DNA of 64,000 nt, from NCBI RefSeq assembly GCF_027579695.1, contig NC_083583.1, forward strand, positions 19,940,257-20,004,256, in the 5' to 3' direction. The position numbers were made by a program, and so were the translations under genes. A model generated the notes under the pieces. It was not told the origin of the DNA and searched no databases. It saw nothing but the letters and a program-made list of their open reading frames with translations. Each line of letters starts with the position of its first letter. Within the stretch, counting starts at the first letter, position 1. Of the stretch, positions 22,140-33,580 are shown piece after piece. Source of the DNA: Neoarius graeffei. Lineage: Eukaryota > Chordata > Actinopteri > Siluriformes > Ariidae.

Positions 22140-22952
22140 CCTACACACAGTAGCAACCAGAAAATTAGCCTCGACAACAAAGTAGGCAAAGTCTAAATAG
22201 CCTACACGTTCGCTTGTGTAACCTAGAAATCACCAGATAGGCTACACAAAATAAACGGAGAACGTGAATCGATCTAAAAATCGATCGGCATGTCCTAAAC
22301 AAACAAAGCGGAAAGCTGCTACCACAGCGAACGCTAATCAAACAATATTACCAGCTACACAAACAACTCTGCTCGCCCATTCACAGGCCGAGCCCAAATA
22401 CTTCACGTACATCCGGTCGAAGCCTCAGTTGGTCGCTGCTAAATCTTCTATGCACAGTTCTCTGGCGGCCTAAATTACACGAGCTCACCTGGCTAGTCTT
22501 CCAGGGCTTGCTGGCCTCGGGGCGACTGGTTAACGCTGAACTCGTTGCACTTTACTGCACGAAGTGTGCCCCCGACAGGAGTGCGAAACTCCGGACCAGG
22601 ATTACCCCTCAAAACAACAAACTAAAATAATAAACGGAAGAAACAAACAGTGCTCCGAGGGAAGGGAAACCCAGCTGAAGCGCTCTTCCTAACCAGAGAC
22701 TGACGCTAGCTGCACAACCAACAGAAGCTCACCTGAATGCACGCGAGGCTATGGTCCCGTTTCACCACCTGTTTACAGGCTCCCGAACGAGGCCCCGATT
22801 ATGTTACGGCATGGGCTCGTTCACACACCGCAACATAAGAAGGGGGACGCAACACAAGGGTTTAAAGTTCAAACAAAAATACGTTTATTAACCAATACAA
22901 AACATAACTCAAAAGTGTCTAGGGTATGAATGTAGTAATGGTCGTGCCTGAG

Positions 22953-23661
22953 GTGGGGTTTACATTAGACCGTATCAGCGGATCATCAGATTAACGTTTT
23001 TAAAACGATTAGCGTGCACACAGCAACGCCAATACACGATTTGCGTGCACACAGCAACGCCAATACACGGATACGCTCGGCTCCGCAGGCATCCTGCGCT
23101 CCAAATCACTCCGCCCTGAACAGCGAGTGCCCTCTGGAGGGTGCGCACTCCGGCCCTGCGCAGCTCACAGAGCGCGCGAGTGGAGCGCAGAAGCAGTGAT
23201 TCAGGACTGAGCCGCTGTGTGTGTGATCCCAGTGCATATCGGGCATGCGCGTCACTTACCACTTGCAAGTGGAAGGATGGCAAGCCTAAAGACAATCATA
23301 ACTACACAATGGGCAGTATTTGCATCAGTATTTGCAGTATTTTCATACTTTTATACTCTTTAATGAAAGGTGATACAAGGCGGAAGTCCGCGCCGTTTTT
23401 CAGCAGTCGCGTCACATGACCAACGCCAGCGAATCAGGAAGGTGGATGTCACAGTGACGTTGTCCAATGACGACGCCAGCTAGAGCTCAGCACAGCGTAT
23501 CTGCGTATCTCAATGTTTACACAGCACCGGACCAGACATGATCTGGATTGAATACGTGGACCCTGGCGGATTCCCGTTTCCCGGCGTTTCCAGGCATTTT
23601 AATGTAAACGGACAGTGCATCCGCGAAGAAAACGAGACAGATACGGTCTAATGTAAACTTG
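22953..23661. mobile_element. Non-autonomous TIR element, TTTACATTAGACCG family
   Basis: Inverted ends TTTACATTAGACCGTATC and GATACGGTCTAATGTAAA. A direct repeat GCCTGAG flanks it (22946-22952 and 23662-23668); the other LTR shows the uninterrupted GTGCCTGAGTG. The interior is GC-rich, non-coding, with a duplicated AGCGTGCACACAGCAACGCC-like segment near the left end. A 7-8-bp duplication suggests hAT, without proof. Confidence 0.75.
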
Positions 23662-23803
23662 GCCTGAGTGTATGTGTGTTTGTGTCAGTATATGGTAAAC
23701 GTTGAGGCAAAGAAAAAGAGAGGGGGGGGGGAGAAAAAGAGCAAAAAGCCAGAAAACAGGAGGACAACAAAGAGTGCCCACACAAAGAATAAAAGTGCCT
23801 ACC

Positions 23804-23835
<32 letters not shown>

Positions 23836-24210
23836 CCCACCTTATAGGCCGTACCACCTACACAGGTGTACTTAATGATCTAGCCCAGGGGTCATCAAAC
23901 TACAGCCCGCGGGCCGACTCTGGCCCACCCCACCCCCCTTTGACCGGCCCCCAGCCCCTCTGCCCCCCACCACTTGAACCGGCCCTATGAGGCAATCCCC
24001 AAAAGTGGTCATGGCCTATTTTTTTTAAAAATTGCTTTATGGAAAATAATAACATGTCTGCATCTTGTATTTTGTTGATTTTATCAATTAAAATTGATAT
24101 TTAGTTATAAAATGAACTATTCATATTTTCCGAATTTTCGTCATATGCTTGCGATCAAGCAGTGACAGGCAGCGCACGCGCAGAGAACTGTCAGTGTTCA
24201 GGACAGCAAA

Positions 24211-24771
24211 ATGGCTAGCGGTCAGCGAAAAGCTGACAGAGAGTGCAGAGTTTTTAAAGAACAGTGGACCACCGATTATTTTTTCGTTCAGTGTAAGGAC
24301 CGTGCAGTTTGTCTTGTATGTAAAGAAAGTGTGTCGGTTTTCAAAGAATACAATCTTCACTATGAAACCCGCCACAAAGAGTATGCCAGTTTGCGAGAGC
24401 AAACAAGAGAAGACAGGATTTGGAGGATGAAATGCGGACTGGCTGCACAACAGAATGGATTCCTTCGCCAAACCCAGATCAACCAGGCTGCTGTCCGAGC
24501 TAGCTATAAGGTAGCTCACCTACTAGCTACCCATGGAAAGCCGTTTACTGATGGGGACTTTGTTAAAGTATGCATGCTTGCTGTGGCCGAGGAGGCGTGT
24601 CCCGACAAGAAGGATGCGCTCAACGCGGTGAGTCTCTCTATGACCAGGCGAACCGAAGATTTGGGGGACAGCGTGTCTGACCAGCTGAATGAGGAAGTGT
24701 CAGAATTCGAGTTTTTTGCTTTGGCCGTGGATGAGAGCAATGACGTGCAGGACACAGCACAACTGCTGTGA
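24211..24771 (+). pseudogene. Truncated hAT transposase (GTF2IRD2/ZBED-like)
   Basis: 186 residues starting MASGQRKADRECRVF. A zinc finger is formed by C34, C37, H50 and H55 (VCLVC ... HYETRH). Then comes a helical region with ATHGKPFTDGDFVKVCML, a phrase typical of the transposase-derived GTF2IRD2 and FAM200/ZBED5 proteins. The frame ends soon after FFALAVDESND, where D174 is the first catalytic aspartate. The second D, the C/H-rich insertion and the C-terminal dimerisation domain are missing, against a usual length near 600 residues. Confidence 0.75.
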
Positions 24772-25115
24772 TCTATTGCTCATATTATAATAATTTCACT
24801 GTTTTTTTTAAAATGTATTTATTTTATAGGCCTATTTATTTGACCTTTATTAAGTGCTGCACACAATTATTATGAATATTATTAATAATATCAACAGGCC
24901 TACCTACAATTTATAATTTTCCACTCGCCTTTGCCAGTGTCAATCACCTCAACTAGGCAGATGTTTCTTACCTTGACAGCTTTGATGTTATTTTTATTAG
25001 AAAATAAATAAATGGAATATCTGTGGTATTTCAAATTAAAACAAAGTGTGAAGACTCGATTACCACTTTTGAAAACCACTAGTAAAGATAAACAAATACG
25101 TGCCAGGAATCAAGT

Positions 25116-26095
25116 GTGGATGTAGTCGTGGGGTATGTAGTCGTGGGGGATGTAGTCGGGGGGGGGGATATAGTGGGGGGGGGATATAGTGGGGGGGGGA
25201 TATAGTAGTGGGGATATAGTAGTGGGGATATAGTGGGGGGGATATAGTGGGGGGGATATAGTGGGGGGGATATAGTAGTGGAGATATAGTAGGGGGGGAT
25301 ATAGTGGGGATATAGTAGTGGGGATATAGTGGGGGGGATATAGTAGTGGGGATATAGTGGGGGGGGATATAGTAGGGGGGGATATAGTGGGGGGGATATA
25401 GTAGTGGGGATATAGTGGGGGGGATATAGTGGGGGGGGATATAGTAGTGGGGATATAGTAGGGGGGGATATAGTGGGGGGAATATAGTAGTGGGGATATA
25501 GTGGGGGGGATATAGTGGGGGGGATATAGTGGGGGGGATATAGTAGTGGGGATATAGTGGGGGGGATATAGTAGGGGGGGATATAGTGGGGGGGATATAG
25601 TAGTGGGGATATAGTAGGGGGGGATATAGTGGGGGGGGATATAGTAGGGGGGATATAGTGGGGGGGATATAGTAGTGGGGATATAGTGGGGGGGGATATA
25701 GTGGGGGGGGATATAGTAGTGGGGATATAGTAGGGGGGGATATAGTGGGGGGAATATAGTAGTGGGGATATAGTGGGGGGGATATAGTGGGGGGGATATA
25801 GTGGGGGGGATATAGTAGTGGGGATATAGTGGGGGGGGATATAGTAGGGGGGGATATAGTGGGGGGGATATAGTAGTGGGGATATAGTAGGGGGGGATAT
25901 AGTGGGGGGGGATATAGTAGGGGGGATATAGTGGGGGGGGATATAGTGGGGGGGGATATAGTGGGGGGGATATAGTGGGGGGGGATATAGTGGGGGGGGA
26001 TATAGTAGTGGGGGATATAGTGGGGGGGGATATAGTAGTGGGGGATATAGTGGTGGGGATATAGTGGTGGGGATATAGTAGTGGGGAATGGCTGT
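25116..26095. repeat. GGATATAGTGGGGGG minisatellite
   Basis: About 60 units of 14-17 bp, GGATATAGT(A/G)GTGGG or GGATATAGTGGGGGG with variable G runs. Units alternate in a longer pattern, so higher-order duplications are likely. G runs of 4-9 on the + strand every unit could form G-quadruplexes. The 360-codon open frame on the minus strand (PPLYPHYYIPPTISPP) is a by-product of the repeat. Confidence 0.95.
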
Positions 26096-26330
26096 GGCAG
26101 GCTAGTAATCTCTGCTACACAATGAGGCCTGCTGGTGGTCATATTTTTGGGTCATACAATTCTATGTTATATAGCTGACCCGACCCCGGCCCTCCATCAC
26201 AGTCAGGAACGACAATGTGGCCCCCAGAGAAAAAAGTTTGGTGACCCCTAATCTAGCCTAATCAGTCAGGCCCAGACCTACCCGTGCACTGGCAGACTGG
26301 TGCCTGAAGGGGGCCCAAGGGGTCGTCACA

Positions 26331-27131
26331 CGTCCAGGAGCCGAGCAGCTATGTTTCACCTGTGTACACCGTGAGCATTGCTTTCATTCTTGTTTCCCAG
26401 CATCCGGTCTCTCACCTTCAACTCTTGAAGGAGATTATCCCTGTTGTTGTTCCAAAAACACACTCTTCCTTGACAGCATGTCTATAATTATTTTTCTTCA
26501 TCACTACTACACGACTTCATCGTTCACCTCAGGCCACAGAACACTACTGACAGTCGTGGTGTGAAACAAGCATGAAACGAGCAGAAAACAGAATGTGAAA
26601 TATTTAAAAAATGCAAGATTTTCTGATATTTATTTTCACGTCATATCAGGTGCGTAAAGGCCATTACTCTTGCCTGGTGTACACCGTCTTAAAAGCTGAA
26701 TCACAATCTTGATCTGTCCACAGTAGCACCACATTCCAACACTGAACAGCCAGAGATGATAAAACATTCACCCACAAAGTGTCCATCACAGAACCGCGAA
26801 CTTGTACAACTTCCATCCTGTTCAAAATGACTATCTATTTTGACCAATGACAGCCATTTATTCGTAACCAAAGAATGGCTGGGAAAGAAAAACATGCAGG
26901 AAGACACAAAGCCGAAAATGCACCAATGTACCGCCGGCACTGTCGTGCAAAACTCATCTCTGGAGGCGGGACATACATGTGCTGGAGAGCATTTAATTGG
27001 ATGAACACAAAACTGGTACAGGATGAGTCATCAAAAAATATGAATTGTTTCCCCAGAAGAAATAAAGTGTCAAAATAAAACAAGGCGACAGCCAAAACAA
27101 ATTATTGTACTTTTTTCCCCTTGTAAAATCT
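26331..27131. other. No recognisable gene
   Basis: Unique-looking DNA between the LTR element and the 6.6-kb TIR element. A possible minus-strand splice donor context, GAAGGTGAGAG, occurs at about 26421-26431, but no flanking exon could be matched to a known protein. Frames on both strands at 26835-27095 are overlapping and unassigned. Confidence 0.3.
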
Positions 27132-27198
27132 TACTAGAGCGGCAGCTACAATTATCGACACCTTTTCAGATTTACCAATAATAAACAATTTTACAAAG

Positions 27199-27358
27199 GT
27201 GAGTTTCAGTTACAACAGTTATTATTGCTTAATTAATCAACTGGAAGACCCGCCTCGCCCTTTGATCTTGTTGTCTGATGACGCAGCTCGTTGCCCGAGA
27301 TGGAATTTTTTTCAGCATGATCAGCAATTTCAGGAAAACCTGGACGTTATTATCGCAG
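27199..27358 (+). CDS. Unassigned open frame in the left arm, possible exon
   Basis: The frame contains LEDPPRPLILLSDDAARCPR and then WNFFQHDQQFQENLDVIIAG, ending at a good splice donor, GCAGGTGAGCATGG, at 27354-27367. A second donor-like site, AAAGGTGAGTTTCAG, precedes it near 27196. I do not recognise the protein. Position just inside the terminal repeat suggests the first exon of the parent transposon's gene; a captured host exon is the alternative. Confidence 0.3.
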
Positions 27359-27890
27359 GTGAGCATGGTGGAAAGATCATGGGCATGTTTTTACTGATCA
27401 AACTCACTGATATTTCATGATCTCCTTGTTGAAACCTATTTTTTTTTCTTACTCTTTCATTTAACAGTCGCCATTTTGTATCTAAACGCGCGTTTGAGAA
27501 GTCACGTGAGGTGTCGATAATAGTGATCCACCATTATCGACACCCTGTGGAATTAAGTGGCATTTACAGCTGTTATGGATCGATCTTTGCGTAACATTGT
27601 GGAAGTAGATGAAGTACTTTAAAAAATAAAAGTGCTGTGATTTATAATAATTTTTTTCTGATTCATAACAGAATAGAATATTTATAGAGTATTTGGACTC
27701 TTATTACAATAAATAGAATTAGACCAGAATTAAATTCCTAGCATATTAAATATTACATGCTTGAAATATTTAGATTTTTTTTTTGCAGTTTGTTGTAAAT
27801 ATCTACCGCATATTGCAATATCAGTAGAAATTTTATATTTTGGTTCGAGGAATGACATGCGACCTCTGAACTGGATTTTGGTGTCTCCTC

Positions 27891-28708
27891 TAACCCGGTA
27901 CGGAAAGTATGAACCGGAACGGGACAGTACGTGACAATAACGTTACCTTTTCTAAATATTCAGGGGTTTCATACTTAAAATCTTGTACTCACACGCATCA
28001 CTGTCATGTATTCTTTGATTATCCAGTATTATTATCTCCCGTCACATTGTATTAATGTTATATTCACGATATTTTCAACTGAAATTGATCTAAAAGCCCG
28101 GAACTCCAATTACGGAATATACCTCGGAGTGACGTCACAAAGAAATCCCGTGTTGAGAAAACTGATATAGAAACATTCATGTAGAAAGGCTTTACTGTAG
28201 TTGTAAGTTACCAGAAGATTCAGATTTGTATTTTATGTGCAACGAATGTAAAATGTGGTTTCACACTGATTGTGAAAATGTGGGTCATAAAACAGAAGCA
28301 CAGATCAAAAAAGATAAGAACCTGAAATTGTAAAATAGATGAATAAATAGTCGTTAAGTTATATGTTTTGACAATAAAACAACTGAACAATACATTTGGT
28401 TTTTCTTCTAACTTTATTTATCATACGTGACGGGACGGGTTCATCTATAAAGGCGGGATGACTAACGTAAGTACCGATGAATAAAACGGTGGACGTGACG
28501 GATGTCTCTGTGAAACTGGAACAAAAAAGGTAAGATTATACATTATGTAAATAAATGTCACAAAAATGGTATTGCGGGACGGAACACTTGTTATACATGG
28601 AACGGAACAGCATATAAAAACCCGGAAGGCAAACGTAAGAAAATACGTGACGCCACATTAAAATACGTGACGGTACTGTTCCATCCCGTTCTGTTCTGTA
28701 CCGGGTTA
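27891..28708 (+). mobile_element. Nested TIR element carrying a PHD-like finger
   Basis: Inverted ends TAACCCGGTACGGAA and TTCTGTACCGGGTTA, with further CGGAACGGGACAGTACGTGAC-like matches inside (ACGTGACG is repeated many times). It is 818 bp long. A target duplication is not resolved. It contains the finger frame at 28166-28332 and an AT-rich centre. The superfamily is unknown. Confidence 0.55.
28166..28332 (+). pseudogene. PHD-type zinc-finger fragment
   Basis: The frame reads YCSCKLPEDSDLYFMCNECK then MWFHTDCENVGHKTEAQI, ending at TAA after KNLKL. C-x-C, then C-x2-C, then WFH-x2-C is the ordered ligand pattern of the first part of a PHD finger, including the conserved aromatic before the histidine. 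The final C-x2-C pair is absent. PHD fingers read histone tails; in transposons they have been found fused to transposases or beside them. No start codon upstream is convincing, so this is probably an internal exon. Confidence 0.6.
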
Positions 28709-29069
28709 TGGGAGATGTGTGGATTTTCATGTGGTTACAATCTCAAGTGTCTGTTGACATTTATTGGTAAACTACAAAACTAGAAATTAATACAAACAAC
28801 GAACGATTAACAAAAAATGTGATCTACGAAAATACTTAGTGGGTAGAAAGTGGAACAAAAAGATTCTGTTACAGGTTAAACATTATCAGTTCATTTGTTC
28901 ACAAACATTAGAATTACTTCCTCATTTACATCAGCACCGACATTGATATATTTATAGAACAGATATTTTGTACTAAATATAAATCTATGTAAAACAAATT
29001 AAGTAAAAACTATATGTTTTGCTAACTTAATACCACATACCGATTTTTTTTAATAAAATCATCTGGATG

Positions 29070-32000
29070 TCAATGACCGTGGACAAAAGGCGCCGAAGAC
29101 CGTGGACAAAAGGCGTCGAAGACCGTGGACAAAAGGCGTCGAAGACCGTGGACAAAAGGCGTCGATGACCGTGGACAAAAGGCGTCGATAATTGTACAAC
29201 GGTGCCGATGACCGTGGACAACAGGCGCCGATGACCGTGGACAAAAGGCGTCGATAATTGTACAACGGCGTCGAAGACCGTGGATAAAAGGCGCCGATGA
29301 CCGTGGACAAAAGGCGTCGAAGACCGTGGACAAAAGGCGTCGAAGACCGTGGACAAAAGGCGTCGAAGACCGTGGACAAAAGGCGTCGATAATTGTACAA
29401 TGGCGCCGATGACCGTGGACAACAGGCGCCGATGACCGTGGACAACAGGCGCCGATGACCGTGGACAAAAGGCGTCGATAATTGTACAACGGCGTTGAAG
29501 ACCGTGGACAAAAGGCGTCGATGACCGTGGACAAAAGGCGTCGATAATTGTACAACGGCGCCGATGACCGTGGACAACAGGCGCCGATGACCGTGGACAA
29601 AAGGCGCCGATGACCGTGGACAAAAGGCGTCGAAGACCGTGGACAAAAGGCGCCGAAGACCGTGGACAAAAGGCGTCGAAGACCGTGGACAAAAGGCGTG
29701 GATAATTGTACAACGGCGCCGATGACCGTGGACAACAGGCGCCGATGACCGTGGACAAAAGGCGTCGATAATTGTACAACGGCGTCGAAGACCGTGGATA
29801 AAAGGCGCCAATGACCGTGGACAAAAGGCACCGATGACCGTGGACAAAAGGCGCCGAAGACCGTGGACAAAAGGCGTCGAAGACCGTGGACAAAAGGCGT
29901 CGATAATTGTACAATGGCGCCAATGACCGTGGACAACAGGCGCCGATGACCGTGGACAACAGGCGCCGATGACCGTGGACAACAGGCGCCGATAATTGTA
30001 CAACGGCGTTGAAGACCGTGGACAAAAGGCGTCGATGACCGTGGACAAAAGGCGCCGATGACCGTGGACAAAAGGCGTCGAAGACCGTGGACAAAAGGCG
30101 TCGAAGACCGTGGACAAAAGGCGTCGATAATTGTACAACGGCGCCGATGACCGTGGACAACAGGCGCCGATGACCGTGGACAACAGGCGTCGATAATTGT
30201 ACAACGGCGTCGAAGACCGTGGACAAAAGGCGTCGATGACCGTGGACAAAAGGCGCCGATGACCGTGGACAAAAGGCGTCGAAGACCGTGGACAAAAGGC
30301 GTCGAAGACCGTGGACAAAAGGCGTCGAAGACCGTGGACAAAAGGCGTCGATAATTGTACAACGGTGTCGAAGACCGTGGACAAAAGGCGTCGATAATTG
30401 TACAACGGCGCCGATGACCGTGGACAACAGGCGCCGATGACCGTGGACAACAGGCGCCGATGACCGTGGACAAAAGGCGCCGATGACCGTGGACAAAAGG
30501 CGCCGATGACCGTGGACAAAAGGCGCCGATGACCGTGGACAAAAGGCGCCGATGACCGTGGACAAAAGGCGCCGATAATTGTACAATGGCGCCGATGACC
30601 GTGGACAACAGGCGCCGATGACCGTGGACAACAGGCGCCGATGACCGTGGACAAAAGGCGTCGATAATTGTACAACGGCGTTGAAGACCGTGGACAAAAG
30701 GCGTCGATGACCGTGGACAAAAGGCGTCGATAATTGTACAACGGCGCCGATGACCGTGGACAACAGGCGCCGATGACCGTGGACAACAGGCGCCGATGAC
30801 CGTGGACAACAGGCGCCGATGACCGTGGACAAAAGGCGTCGAAGACCGTGGACAAAAGGCGTCGAAGACCGTGGACAAAAGGCGTCGATAATTGTACAAT
30901 GGCGCCAATGACCGTGGACAACAGGCGCCGATGACCGTGGACAACAGGCGCCGATGACCGTGGACAACAGGCGCCGATAATTGTACAACGGCGTTGAAGA
31001 CCGTGGACAAAAGGCGTCGATGACCGTGGACAAAAGGCGCCGATGACCGTGGACAAAAGGCGTCGAAGACCGTGGACAAAAGGCGTCGAAGACCGTGGAC
31101 AAAAGGCGTCGATAATTGTACAACGGCGCCGATGACCGTGGACAACAGGCGCCGATGACCGTGGACAACAGGCGTCGATAATTGTACAACGGCGTCGAAG
31201 ACCGTGGACAAAAGGCGTCGATGACCGTGGACAAAAGGCGCCGATGACCGTGGACAAAAGGCGTCGAAGACCGTGGACAAAAGGCGTCGAAGACCGTGGA
31301 CAAAAGGCGTCGAAGACCGTGGACAAAAGGCGTCGATAATTGTACAACGGTGTCGAAGACCGTGGACAAAAGGCGTCGATAATTGTACAACGGCGCCGAT
31401 GACCGTGGACAACAGGCGCCGATGACCGTGGACAACAGGCGCCGATGACCGTGGACAACAGGCGCCGATGACCGTGGACAACAGGCGCCGATGACCGTGG
31501 ACAAAAGGCGCCGATGACCGTGGACAAAAGGCGCCGATGACCGTGGACAAAAGGCATCGATAATTGTACAATGGCGCCGATGACCGTGGACAACAGGCGC
31601 CGATGACCGTGGACAACAGGCGCCGATGACCGTGGACAAAAGGCGTCGATAATTGTACAACGGCGTTGAAGACCGTGGACAAAAGGCGTCGATGACCGTG
31701 GACAAAAGGCGTCGATAATTGTACAACGGCGCCGATGACCGTGGACAACAGGCGCCGATGACCGTGGACAACAGGCGCCGATGACCGTGGACAAAAGGCG
31801 TCGAAGACCGTGGACAAAAGGCGTCGATGACCGTGGACAAAAGGCGTCGATAATTGTACAACGGTGCCGATGACCGTGGACAACAGGCGCCGATGACCGT
31901 GGACAAAAGGCGTCGATAATTGTACAACGGCGTCGAAGACCGTGGATAAAAGGCGCCGATGACCGTGGACAAAAGGCGTCGAAGACCGTGGACAAAAGGC

Positions 32001-33580
32001 GTCGAAGACCGTGGACAAAAGGCGTCGATAATTGTACAATGGCGCCGATGACCGTGGACAACAGGCGCCGATGACCGTGGACAACAGGCGCCGATGACCG
32101 TGGACAAAAGGCGTCAATAATTGTACAACGGCGTTGAAGACCGTGGACAAAAGGCGTCGATGACCGTGGACAAAAGGCGTCGATAATTGTACAACGGCGC
32201 CGATGACCGTGGACAACAGGCGCCGATGACCGTGGACAAAAGGCGCCGATGACCGTGGACAAAAGGCGTCGAAGACCGTGGACAAAAGGCGCCGAAGACC
32301 GTGGACAAAAGGCGTCGAAGACCGTGGACAAAAGGCGTCGATAATTGTACAACGGCGCCGATGACCGTGGACAACAGGCGCCGATGACCGTGGACAAAAG
32401 GCGTCGATAATTGTACAACGGCGTCGAAGACCGTGGATAAAAGGCGCCAATGACCGTGGACAAAAGGCACCGATGACCGTGGACAAAAGGCGCCGAAGAC
32501 CGTGGACAAAAGGCGTCGAAGACCGTGGACAAAAGGCGTCGATAATTGTACAATGGCGCCAATGACCGTGGACAACAGGCGCCGATGACCGTGGACAACA
32601 GGCGCCGATGACCGTGGACAACAGGCGTCGATAATTGTACAACGGCGTTGAAGACCGTGGACAAAAGGCGTCGATGACCGTGGACAAAAGGCGCCGATGA
32701 CCGTGGACAAAAGGCGTCGAAGACCGTGGACAAAAGGCGTCGAAGACCGTGGACAAAAGGCGTCGATAATTGTACAACGGCGCCGATGACCGTGGACAAC
32801 AGGCGCCGATGACCGTGGACAACAGGCGTCGATAATTGTACAACGGCGTCGAAGACCGTGGACAAAAGGCGTCGATGACCGTGGACAAAAGGCGCCGATG
32901 ACCGTGGACAAAAGGCGTCGAAGACCGTGGACAAAAGGCGTCGAAGACCGTGGACAAAAGGCGTCGAAGACCGTGGACAAAAGGCGTCGATAATTGTACA
33001 ACGGTGTCGAAGACCGTGGACAAAAGGCGTCGATAATTGTACAACGGCGCCGATGACCGTGGACAACAGGCGCCGATGACCGTGGACAACAGGCGCCGAT
33101 GACCGTGGACAAAAGGCGCCGATGACCGTGGACAAAAGGCGCCGATGACCGTGGACAAAAGGCGCCGATGACCGTGGACAAAAGGCGCCGATAATTGTAC
33201 AATGGCGCCGATGACCGTGGACAACAGGCGCCGATGACCGTGGACAACAGGCGCCGATGACCGTGGACAAAAGGCGTCGATAATTGTACAACGGCGTTGA
33301 AGACCGTGGACAAAAGGCGTCGATGACCGTGGACAAAAGGCGTCGATAATTGTACAACGGCGCCGATGACCGTGGACAACAGGCGCCGATGACCGTGGAC
33401 AACAGGCGCCGATGACCGTGGACAACAGGCGCCGATGACCGTGGACAAAAGGCGTCGATAATTGTACAACGGCATCGATAACTGTGGACAAAAGGCGTCG
33501 ATAACTGTGGACAAAGGCGTCGATAACTGTGGACAAAGGCGTCGATAACTGTGGACAAAAGGCGTCGATAACTGTGGAAT
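29070..33580. repeat. 23/20-bp satellite-like array with TIR-derived unit
   Basis: About 200 units. Type A is 23 bp (CGTCGAAGACCGTGGACAAA plus AGG, with GCCGATGACCG variants). Type B is 20 bp (CGTCGATAATTGTACAACGG). The B unit contains GTCGATAATTGTA, identical to the inner part of the terminal repeats. At the right edge (33470-33580) units read CGTCGATAACTGTGGACAAA, intermediate between the two. Longer blocks of about 0.7-1 kb recur, with GGTGTCGAAGACC marking 30360, 31347 and 33001. Both unit lengths equal 2 modulo 3, so all minus frames stay open for over 1000 codons without coding meaning. Confidence 0.95.

Larger units (their letters stand above)
23886..26250 (+). mobile_element. Charlie-type hAT element with truncated transposase
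   Basis: Ends are CAGGGGTCATCAAACT and AGTTTGGTGACCCCTA, close to the CAGGGGTC..AAACT ends of Charlie hAT elements, with a perfect 8-bp duplication ATCTAGCC at 23878-23885 and 26251-26258. The left half encodes a transposase start. The right half is occupied by a G-rich tandem repeat (25116-26095) that may replace the rest of the gene. Confidence 0.88.
17974..26330 (-). mobile_element. Gypsy-like LTR retrotransposon with six later insertions
   Basis: Two LTRs (17974-18912 and 22802-26330) start TGTTACGGCATGGGCTCG on the + strand, the complement of the 3' end, and finish GTCACA. Minus their insertions they are about 425-440 bp. The coding strand is minus. A polypurine tract AGGGAGGGAGG adjoins the 3' LTR (18913-18929). 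Next to the 5' LTR, CGGGGCCTCGTTCGGGAG matches the usual tRNA-Pro primer site at 14 of 18 positions. Gag start and RNase H end are joined by deletion. No flanking target duplication could be recognised. Confidence 0.85.
22802..26330 (-). repeat. 5' LTR, interrupted by two elements
   Basis: Upstream LTR of the minus-strand retrotransposon. It is split by a 709-bp TIR element (22953-23661) and a 2.4-kb hAT (23886-26250), leaving about 440 bp of LTR. The (GA)n tract recurs at 23803-23830. Confidence 0.85.

Noticed and set aside
25060-26142. 360-codon PPLYPHYYIPPTISPP frame as a proline-rich or extensin-like protein
   Set aside because: It is a translation of the GGATATAGTGGGGG minisatellite; there is no start context or non-repeat coding sequence.
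29070-33580. CRISPR-like array
   Set aside because: Units are contiguous with no unique spacers, and the host is a vertebrate.
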